Assembly: GCA_017960705.1 (NCBI GenBank)
Contig: JAGCYR010000041.1
Location: forward strand, 1-8,465
Origin: Clostridia bacterium
Lineage (GTDB): Bacteria; Bacillota; Clostridia; Oscillospirales; CAG-272
Direction of reading: 5' to 3'
DNA length: 8,465 bases
Positions 1 to 5,568 of the stretch are shown here, piece by piece. A program made the translations under genes and the position numbers. How positions within the stretch are numbered: position 1 is the stretch's first letter; every line of letters starts with the position of its first letter. The notes below the pieces were generated by a model. That model ran no database searches, had not been told where the DNA came from, and saw only the letters and a list, made by a program, of their open reading frames with translations.

Positions 1-906
1 GACCCCGAGGACTGCGCCGTTCTCTCGGAACTCTTCACCCGCGAATCGGGGAGAAGCGTCACGGTCCGGACCCCCAAGCGGGGCGAGCTCCGCGACCTCT
101 GCGATATGGCGCAGACCAACGCCCGTCAGCGCGCCGAACGCTACCGCGCCGAATCGGCGAAGCAGGAGGGGACGCTGGTCTCGCTTGCGTCGCTTCTCGG
201 GCTCGAGGTTCTGCCCGAACGGATTGAGGCGTACGATATCTCCAACCTCGGCGCCGAGCATATCACTGCGTCGATGGCGGTGTTTCAAAACGGGCAGCCG
301 AAGCGCTCGGACTACCGCACCTTCAAGATCAAAACCACCGACGGCGTCGACGATTACGGCGCGATGCGCGAAGCGCTGACCCGGCGGCTCGCCCATATCG
401 GGGACGGCTCCCCCTCGCTCGGGGAGACCCCCGACCTGATCCTCCTCGACGGCGGGATCGGGCACGTCCGCGCGGGGCGCGCGGCGCTCGAGACGGCGGG
501 GCGCACCGATATCCCGATCTTCGGGATGATAAAAGACGATTTCCACAAGACCCGCGCCATGACCGACGGCGAAAACGAGATCTCGTTTGCCAAAAAGCAC
601 GAGGTGTTCGTCCTGATCTACCGCATCCAGGAGGAGGCGCACCGGATCGCCGTCACCGCGGTCATGAACGCAAAATCGAAGACCCTGACACGTTCCTCGC
701 TCGAAAACATCCCGGGGATCGGTCCCGCGAAAGCCAAACGCCTGCTTGCCGCGTTCGGTTCGCTCCGCGCCCTGTCGGCGGCGGATGAAGAGACGATCGC
801 CCGAGTGAACGGCGTGTCGAAAAAGGACGCGCAGGCGGTTTTCAACTATTTCGCCGCCAAACGAAACCGATCCGGGAAAGCCGGAGGAAAGGAGAAAAAG
901 CCGTGA
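1..906 (+). CDS. uvrC: UvrABC system protein C, C-terminal part (5' end outside window)
   Basis: UvrC makes the incisions on both sides of a DNA lesion in nucleotide excision repair after UvrA/UvrB have located the damage. The frame is open from base 1, so the 301 codons seen are the C-terminal half; the first internal ATG (106) is not the start. The opening TPKRGEL...NA stretch matches the usual RG...NA segment just before the RNase H-like nuclease. The three C-terminal nuclease residues are visible: Asp of YDISN (codon 235), Asp of LLDGG (codon 448) and His of EEAHR (codon 640). A helix-hairpin-helix pair for DNA binding starts at IPGIGPAKAK (about 709) and runs to about 860. The N-terminal GIY-YIG domain and the UvrB-binding UVR motif must lie upstream. 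The stop TGA overlaps the rsmD start. The tail GKAGGKEKKP is encoded by bases that also carry the rsmD ribosome binding site. Confidence 0.97.
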   Translation, partial: DPEDCAVLSELFTRESGRSVTVRTPKRGELRDLCDMAQTNARQRAERYRAESAKQEGTLVSLASLLGLEVLPERIEAYDISNLGAEHITASMAVFQNGQPKRSDYRTFKIKTTDGVDDYGAMREALTRRLAHIGDGSPSLGETPDLILLDGGIGHVRAGRAALETAGRTDIPIFGMIKDDFHKTRAMTDGENEISFAKKHEVFVLIYRIQEEAHRIAVTAVMNAKSKTLTRSSLENIPGIGPAKAKRLLAAFGSLRALSAADEETIARVNGVSKKDAQAVFNYFAAKRNRSGKAGGKEKKP

Positions 907-1493
907 TGCGCATCATCACCGGAAAAGCCAAGGGCGTCCGTCTCGCGACCCTGCCCGGCGACGCGACCCGTCCGACGTCGGAGCGGGTGAAAGAGGCAAT
1001 CTTCTCCTCCCTGCAGTTCGATCTCGAGGGGCGGCGGGCGCTCGACCTGTTCGCCGGCTCGGGTCAACTCGGGCTCGAGGCGCTCTCCCGCGGCGCCGTC
1101 TCCTGCACGTTCATCGACGCCGCCCCGGAGGCGATCGCCGTGGTCAAGGAGAACGCCAAAAAGACCGGCTTCTTCTCGGACTGCAAATACCTGATCAGCG
1201 ACTACCGCAGCTACCTCCGCAAGGCGGGCAAAGGCGAGGGCTTCTCCCTGATCTTCATCGACCCGCCCTACGCGCTCGACGCGGTCGCGGACGCGGTTCT
1301 GCGGATCCTTGCCGCCAAAGTCGCAAAACCCGGGTGTCTTCTGGTCTGCGAGAGCGGGTCCCCCGATCTTCTTGCGAAGCTGGGCGACGCCGCCGACAAG
1401 TTCGACGTGCAGAAAGAGGCGCGTTACGGAATCACACATATCACCCTTCTCCGCTACAAAGGAGAAGAGGACGAGGAGGGAGAAAAAACGTGA
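906..1493 (+). CDS. rsmD: 16S rRNA (guanine(966)-N(2))-methyltransferase RsmD
   Basis: RsmD methylates N2 of G966 (E. coli numbering) in 16S rRNA of the assembling 30S subunit, using S-adenosylmethionine. The 195-residue protein has the family's opening MRIITGKAKG, the TRPTSERVKEAIF segment (21-33), the SAM-binding LDLFAGSGQLGLEAL segment (46-60), an acidic residue after strand 2 (FIDAAP, 69-74) and the catalytic DPPY (119-122). Length is normal. I chose ATG 906 because the family usually begins M-R-I/V-I; an in-frame GTG at 903 lies one codon earlier and is closer to the GGAG at 891-894 (8 versus 11 bases), so it cannot be excluded. The start overlaps the uvrC stop (TGATG). The Glu-rich tail (GEEDEEGEK) is encoded by the purine-rich stretch that serves as the coaD ribosome binding site. 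The neighbouring rsmD-coaD pair is common in Bacillota. Confidence 0.96.
   Translation: MRIITGKAKGVRLATLPGDATRPTSERVKEAIFSSLQFDLEGRRALDLFAGSGQLGLEALSRGAVSCTFIDAAPEAIAVVKENAKKTGFFSDCKYLISDYRSYLRKAGKGEGFSLIFIDPPYALDAVADAVLRILAAKVAKPGCLLVCESGSPDLLAKLGDAADKFDVQKEARYGITHITLLRYKGEEDEEGEKT
1474..1479 (+). promoter_or_regulatory. Ribosome binding site deciding the coaD GTG start
   Basis: AGGAGG lies 10 bases before the GTG at 1490. It supports GTG as the coaD start, since no ATG gives a sensible N-terminus: the frame is open much further upstream but encodes no CoaD-like sequence there. The site is embedded in the last codons of rsmD. Confidence 0.75.
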
Positions 1494-1987
1494 AAACCAC
1501 CGTCCTGCTTCCCGGCACCTACGACCCCGTGACGCGGGGGCACTTCGCCGTGATCGAGACCGCCGCCGCCCTCTTCGACGAGGTGCGCGCCGTGATCTTC
1601 GTCAACCCCGACAAGACCATGCTCTTCCCCCTCTCCGACCGGCTGGAGTTCCTCCGGCTGGCGACCAAAGTTCTCCCGAACGTGACGGTCGATTCTTCCG
1701 CGGGCCTCGTCGCCGACTACGCGCGCGGGAACGGGATCGCGTTCATCGTCAAGGGCGTGCGGAACGAGCGCGACTTTGCCTACGAGCGCGAAATGGCGGA
1801 TTGGAACGCCGCGCACGGCGCGAAGACCCTGTTTTTCCCCTCTCCCTCGGAGGTCGTCGGGATCAGTTCGACGTCTCTTCGCGAGCGGCTCGAAAAGGGG
1901 TTGCCGTTCGACGACCTCGCCGCCCCCGGCACCTCCGGCGCGATCCTTGCCGCCTACCGTCGACTTTCGCTTGACAAGCGGGATTGA
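1490..1987 (+). CDS. coaD: Phosphopantetheine adenylyltransferase (PPAT)
   Basis: CoaD catalyses the fourth step of coenzyme A synthesis, transferring AMP from ATP to 4'-phosphopantetheine to give dephospho-CoA in the cytoplasm. The 165-residue protein has the nucleotidyltransferase signature PGTYDPVTRGH (8-18; the T/HxGH motif is TRGH, 15-18), Lys42 in NPDKTMLF, the VKGVR segment with Arg91 followed by the DFAYEREM helix, and the C-terminal ISSTSLRE segment (126-132), a variant of the usual ISSS. Length matches the family (about 160). The start is GTG 1490: its TG is part of the rsmD stop (GTGA overlap), and translation from it gives the expected short N-terminus KTTVLLPGTYDP. Such overlap suggests coupling with rsmD. 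The last codons (Leu-Asp-Lys) contain the -35 box of the pheST promoter. No terminator follows, so read-through into pheST is likely. Confidence 0.96.
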   Translation: MKTTVLLPGTYDPVTRGHFAVIETAAALFDEVRAVIFVNPDKTMLFPLSDRLEFLRLATKVLPNVTVDSSAGLVADYARGNGIAFIVKGVRNERDFAYEREMADWNAAHGAKTLFFPSPSEVVGISSTSLRERLEKGLPFDDLAAPGTSGAILAAYRRLSLDKRD

Positions 1988-1999
1988 CCGTATTATAAT
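1971..1999 (+). promoter_or_regulatory. Consensus sigma-A/sigma-70 promoter of pheST
   Basis: TTGACA (1971-1976) and TATAAT (1994-1999) are both perfect consensus hexamers with the ideal 17-bp spacer. The -10 box lies in an AT-rich island that contrasts with the GC-rich surroundings. The -35 box is inside the coaD coding sequence and is flanked by a small inverted repeat, CGCTT-GAC-AAGCG (1968-1980). Transcription should start near 2006, giving a leader of about 34 bases to the pheS ATG. Predicted by pattern only. Confidence 0.9.
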
Positions 2000-2011
2000 A
2001 AACTATAGTTT
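2000..2011 (+). promoter_or_regulatory. 12-bp perfect palindrome at the pheST start site, candidate operator
   Basis: AAACTATAGTTT is identical to its reverse complement. It directly follows the -10 box, and its centre (2005/2006) coincides with the expected +1. A repressor bound here would block initiation. It could equally be a chance product of an AT-rich initiation region. Confidence 0.35.
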
Positions 2012-2024
2012 TGTAAATATACCG

Positions 2025-2030
2025 AAAGGA
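2025..2030 (+). promoter_or_regulatory. Ribosome binding site of pheS
   Basis: AAAGGA lies 9 bases before ATG 2040. It fixes the pheS start; the same frame is open upstream to 1776, but only in sequence overlapping coaD that does not resemble PheS. Confidence 0.7.
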
Positions 2031-2039
2031 CAGACCGAT

Positions 2040-3074
2040 ATGATCCTGAAAGAGAAGATCGAGGAGCTGCGCGCCCGTTTCAACGGCGAGCTCGCCAAAG
2101 CGGGAACGCCCGAAGCGCTCGAATCGCTGCGCGTCGCGTTCCTCGGCAAGAAGGGACCCGTCATCGACCTGATGGCGGAACTCCGCAACGTCGAACAGAG
2201 CGAGAAGGCGGCCGCCGGGCAGCTCATCAACGCGCTGAAAAACGACTTTGCCGACGCCATCGCGAAGGCGGGGGAGACTCTCCGCGCCGCGGCGCTCGCG
2301 GCGGAGATCCGGCGCCAGAAAAAGTACAATCCCACCCTTCCCGCACGCGACGCCGTGGGGTCTTATCACCCGATCACGCTGGTCCAGCGGGAACTCGAGG
2401 AGATCTTCTCGTCGATGGGATTCACGATCGAGGACTATCCCGAGATCGTCGACGACTATCACTGCTTCGAGGCGCTGAACATCCCGAAGCACCATCCCGC
2501 CCGCGATATGCAGGACACCTACTATATCGAGAACGGACAGCTCTTGAAGACCCACACCTCCGCGGCGCAGAACTACATTATGCGCAAGTACGGCGCCCCG
2601 CTGCGCGCGATCTTCCCCGGCCGCTGCTTCCGCAACGAGGCGATCGACGCCTGCCACGAGAACACCTTCTTCCAGATGGAGGGGATCATGATCGACGAGA
2701 ACATCTCGATCTCGAACCTCATCTACTTCATGAAGACCATGCTCTCCGAGGTCTTCCGGCGCGATATCAAGGTGCGGCTCCGCCCCGGCTTCTTCCCCTT
2801 CGTCGAACCGGGCTTCGAGCTTGACATCAACTGTCTGATCTGCGGCGGCAAGGGCTGCCCGTCCTGCAAGAACTCGGGCTGGCTCGAGCTCTGCCCCTGC
2901 GGGATGATCCATCCCAACGTCCTGAAAGCCGGCGGGATCGATACCGACCGCTACACCGGCTTTGCGTTCGGGTTGGGGCTGACCCGGCTCGCCATGATGA
3001 AGTTCGGGGTCAAGGATATCCGCGATTTCAACGGCGGCTCGCTTGCCGCGCTGTCGCAGTTCGTGAGCGAATAA
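2040..3074 (+). CDS. pheS: Phenylalanine--tRNA ligase alpha subunit
   Basis: PheS is the catalytic subunit of the cytoplasmic (alpha-beta)2 phenylalanyl-tRNA synthetase, which attaches Phe to tRNA-Phe using ATP. The 344-residue protein has an N-terminal coiled-coil arm (about 1-95) that contacts tRNA and a class II catalytic core: HPITLVQREL (110-119), HPARDMQDT (152-160), HTS (172-174), motif 2 FRNE (197-200), FQMEG (211-215), FFPFVEP (251-257), the C-x2-C-x4-C-x2-C cluster (265-276) and motif 3 ending in Arg316. The residues that contact Phe and ATP in the Thermus enzyme are present (His172, Ser174, Gln212, Glu214, Phe252, Phe254, Ala309). Several flanking positions are unusual: YPE for GPE (133-135), TSAAQ for TSPVQ (173-177), PCGM for GCGM (286-289) and GLGLTR for GMGxER (311-316). 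ATG 2040 follows a good ribosome binding site. pheT follows after 15 bases. Confidence 0.97.
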   Translation: MILKEKIEELRARFNGELAKAGTPEALESLRVAFLGKKGPVIDLMAELRNVEQSEKAAAGQLINALKNDFADAIAKAGETLRAAALAAEIRRQKKYNPTLPARDAVGSYHPITLVQRELEEIFSSMGFTIEDYPEIVDDYHCFEALNIPKHHPARDMQDTYYIENGQLLKTHTSAAQNYIMRKYGAPLRAIFPGRCFRNEAIDACHENTFFQMEGIMIDENISISNLIYFMKTMLSEVFRRDIKVRLRPGFFPFVEPGFELDINCLICGGKGCPSCKNSGWLELCPCGMIHPNVLKAGGIDTDRYTGFAFGLGLTRLAMMKFGVKDIRDFNGGSLAALSQFVSE

Positions 3075-3080
3075 GGGAGG
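3075..3080 (+). promoter_or_regulatory. Ribosome binding site of pheT
   Basis: GGGAGG begins directly after the pheS stop and lies 9 bases before ATG 3090. It is stronger than the pheS site, which would help keep the two subunits at equal levels. Confidence 0.7.
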
Positions 3081-3089
3081 GAACGGAAT

Positions 3090-5465
3090 ATGCTGCTTTC
3101 TATGAACTGGATCGGCGATTTCGTCGATCTGTCCGGACTTGACCGCGCCGCCCTGATCCGGCGCTTCACCCTCTCCACCGCCGAGGTCGAGGAGATCATC
3201 GAGAAGGGCGCCGACACCTACGGCGTCATCGTCGCGAAGATCGTCTCGGTCGACGCGCATCCGAACTCTCAAAAACTCCATCTCCTGAAGGTCGACACCG
3301 GCAAAGAGACCGTCGACTGCGTCTGCGGCGCGCCGAACGTGCGTCCCGGGATGAAGGTCGCGTTCGCCACGGTGGGCGGATCGGTCTCGGGGAACAAGAT
3401 CGGCAAAGCCGAGATCGCAGGCTACCCCTCCTTCGGTATGTGCTGTTCCGAAGCCGAGCTTGGCATCTCCGCCGACCATTCGGGACTGATGGAGATCGAA
3501 GACGATATCCCGCTCGGCACCGACCTGAAATCGGTTTACGAGATCGACGACCTGCTCTTTGAGGTCGACAACAAATCGCTGACCAACCGCCCCGACCTGT
3601 GGGGACACTACGGGATCGCGCGCGAGTTCGCCACCCTTGCGGGTCGTCCGCTCCGTCCCGTGCCGACCCACCCGACGACGCAATTCGCCAAGCTCCCCGC
3701 TCTTTCGATCGAGATCAAGGAACCCGATCTGTGCTTCCGGTACTCCGGGATCACGGTCGAGGGGATCCGGACCAAAAAGAGCCCCGTCAATATGCGGATC
3801 CGCCTCTACTACTGCGGGTCTCGCGCCATCAATCTGCTCGCCGACCTCACCAACTACGTGATGATGGAACTCGGGCAGCCGATGCACGCCTTCGACCGCC
3901 GCCGCGTCGATCGGGTCGAGATCGGCCGCTTCCCCGCCCCCTTCGTTTTCAAGACGCTGGACGGCGTGGAACGCAATATCGACGAGAATATGCTGATGAT
4001 CTGCTCGAAGGGCGAACCGGTGGCGATCGCCGGCGTGATGGGCGGTCTCGCCTCGGAGATCGAGGACGATACCGACTCGTTGTTCCTGGAGAGCGCGAAC
4101 TTCAACGGGATCTCGGTCCGCAAGACGTCGTCCCGCCTCGGGCTGCGCACCGACGCTTCGATGCGCTACGAGAAGATGCTGGATCCCGAGCTGACCGTTC
4201 CGGCGATCGAGCGCTTCCTCGACCTGCTCTTCAAAGCGGATCCCGAAGCGAAGGTGACCAGCCGTCTGACCGACGTCTACGTGCATCGGTTCGATAAGAT
4301 CACGCTTTTGATCGACAAACCGTTCGTCGACCGCTACACGGGGATCGATATTTCGTCTGAACAGATCGCCGCCACGCTGACCTCGCTCGGCTTCGGCGTC
4401 AAGCAAAAAGGAAACGCGTTCACGGTGGACGTGCCGAGCTGGCGCGCGACCAAGGACGTGACCATCAAAGCCGATCTGATCGAGGAGATCACCCGGATCT
4501 ACGGCTACGACAATTTCCAAATCACCACGACGCTCTCGCCCCTGCACCCGGTCCGCGCCGAGGTCCCCGCGACCGACGCGAAGCGGATCAAGGATCTTTT
4601 GGTCGAGCGTTTCTCCCTGCACGAGGTCCACTCCTATATCTGGAGCGACAGCGCCAAGGATAAGCTGCTCGGGATCGAAACGCCGAAAAACGTCCGTTTG
4701 ATCAACGCGCAGACCCCGGAGCACGCTTCGTTCCGCATCTCGATGATCCCGACGCTGCTCTCCTTCGCCTACGAGAACAAGGGCTTTTCGGACGCCTACG
4801 GGCTGTTTGAGATCGGGCACACGGTCGACGGGCTGCTCCCCGACGGCACCTGCAACGAGCGCAAGAAACTCGGCGTGGTGCTCTTCGACCGCACGGTGAA
4901 CGAGGAGACGCTCTACTACCGCGCCCACGAGATGCTGATCGCGATCTTCCGCACGCTGAAACACCGCTCCCCCGACTTCGTTTCCGTCGAGCCGCGCTTC
5001 AACTGGCAGCACCCGGTGAACCTCTCCGCCGTCACCCTTGACGGGGGCGAGATCGGCTTCCTCACCACCCTGCATCCCTCGGTCCGCGGAAAGCTGGACA
5101 AGAAGGCCGCGATCCTCGCGTTTGAACTCGATATGGAGATCTTCTCCTCGATTTCGGAGAAACCCCTCGCCTACAAGGAGCCCTCGCGCTACCCGGGCAT
5201 CGACGTCGACCTCTCGTTCTCGGCGTCTGTCGGATCTCTTGACTTCGCCGCGATCGAGAAAGCCGCGCGGGAAGTCGCGGGCGAATACCTGAAGACCGTG
5301 TCGCTCACCGACCTCTACGACGGGGAGAACGGCGAGTCGGTCACTCTCCGCTTCGGCTTCTCCTCGAACGAGCGCACGCTCGCCAGAACCGAGATCCAGC
5401 CCGCAGTCGACGCGATCGTTTCGGCGCTCTCCGACAAGTTCGGGATGACCCTGAAAACCGTCTGA
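3090..5465 (+). CDS. pheT: Phenylalanine--tRNA ligase beta subunit
   Basis: PheT binds tRNA-Phe, completes the synthetase with PheS and removes Tyr wrongly attached to tRNA-Phe. The 791-residue protein is full length (family about 780-810). Domains in order: N-terminal B1; the OB-fold tRNA-binding domain (about 42-155); the B3/B4 editing domain (about 210-385); B5 (about 402-475, with DLIEEITRIYGYDNF); a catalytic-like core without active-site residues (about 485-690); and the FDX-ACB anticodon-binding domain (about 698-791). Editing-pocket residues known from the Thermus enzyme are present: TNYVM (254-258), His266 of QPMHAFD and Glu334 of LESANF, so editing is probably active. Unusual points: RYEKMLDP (359-366) replaces the common RFERGVDP, and the C-terminus ends GMTLKTV rather than the usual GA-x-LR. 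It is the last gene of the unit and is followed by a terminator 15 bases after the stop. Confidence 0.97.
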   Translation: MLLSMNWIGDFVDLSGLDRAALIRRFTLSTAEVEEIIEKGADTYGVIVAKIVSVDAHPNSQKLHLLKVDTGKETVDCVCGAPNVRPGMKVAFATVGGSVSGNKIGKAEIAGYPSFGMCCSEAELGISADHSGLMEIEDDIPLGTDLKSVYEIDDLLFEVDNKSLTNRPDLWGHYGIAREFATLAGRPLRPVPTHPTTQFAKLPALSIEIKEPDLCFRYSGITVEGIRTKKSPVNMRIRLYYCGSRAINLLADLTNYVMMELGQPMHAFDRRRVDRVEIGRFPAPFVFKTLDGVERNIDENMLMICSKGEPVAIAGVMGGLASEIEDDTDSLFLESANFNGISVRKTSSRLGLRTDASMRYEKMLDPELTVPAIERFLDLLFKADPEAKVTSRLTDVYVHRFDKITLLIDKPFVDRYTGIDISSEQIAATLTSLGFGVKQKGNAFTVDVPSWRATKDVTIKADLIEEITRIYGYDNFQITTTLSPLHPVRAEVPATDAKRIKDLLVERFSLHEVHSYIWSDSAKDKLLGIETPKNVRLINAQTPEHASFRISMIPTLLSFAYENKGFSDAYGLFEIGHTVDGLLPDGTCNERKKLGVVLFDRTVNEETLYYRAHEMLIAIFRTLKHRSPDFVSVEPRFNWQHPVNLSAVTLDGGEIGFLTTLHPSVRGKLDKKAAILAFELDMEIFSSISEKPLAYKEPSRYPGIDVDLSFSASVGSLDFAAIEKAAREVAGEYLKTVSLTDLYDGENGESVTLRFGFSSNERTLARTEIQPAVDAIVSALSDKFGMTLKTV

Positions 5466-5480
5466 CCCCCTTCAACAAAC

Positions 5481-5520
5481 AATCTCCCTCTTTCTTACGG
5501 AAAGAGGGAGATTTTGTTTT
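5481..5520 (+). terminator. Rho-independent terminator after pheT, probably bidirectional
   Basis: Arms 5481-5494 and 5500-5513 form a perfect 14-bp stem with loop TTACG, followed by TTGTTTT on the + strand. On the - strand the stem is followed by GTTTGTTG, a weaker T-rich tail, so it can also stop the convergent lipoprotein transcript arriving from 5569. A copy of GAAAGAGGG from the right arm recurs at 5527-5535. Confidence 0.9.
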
Positions 5521-5568
5521 AGAAAAGAAAGAGGGTGTTCCGTGCGTTTCCGTTCGGTCTCTTAGCCG

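Noticed and set aside
1334..1489. Upstream extension of the coaD frame
   Set aside because: It overlaps rsmD and is not CoaD-like; GTG 1490 gives the standard N-terminus.
1984..1989. Second -35-like box TTGACC after the coaD stop
   Set aside because: No -10-like hexamer lies at 16-18 bp; TATAGT at 2004-2009 is only 14 bp away, so the TTGACA/TATAAT pair is much better.
1776..2039. Upstream extension of the pheS frame
   Set aside because: The extra N-terminus overlaps coaD out of frame and looks unlike PheS; ATG 2040 has a ribosome site and gives the normal length.
1863..5075. 1070-codon open frame on the - strand opposite coaD end and pheST
   Set aside because: It lies antisense to two certain genes. 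High GC with G/C at third positions keeps this frame open; its translation is low-complexity (Asp/Arg/Val/Gly-rich) with no recognisable domain, and I saw no ribosome site for it.
5466..5568. Possible small RNA or attachment site between pheT and the lipoprotein gene
   Set aside because: The only structure is the terminator hairpin; no promoter, no tRNA-like sequence and no flanking repeats of integration type.
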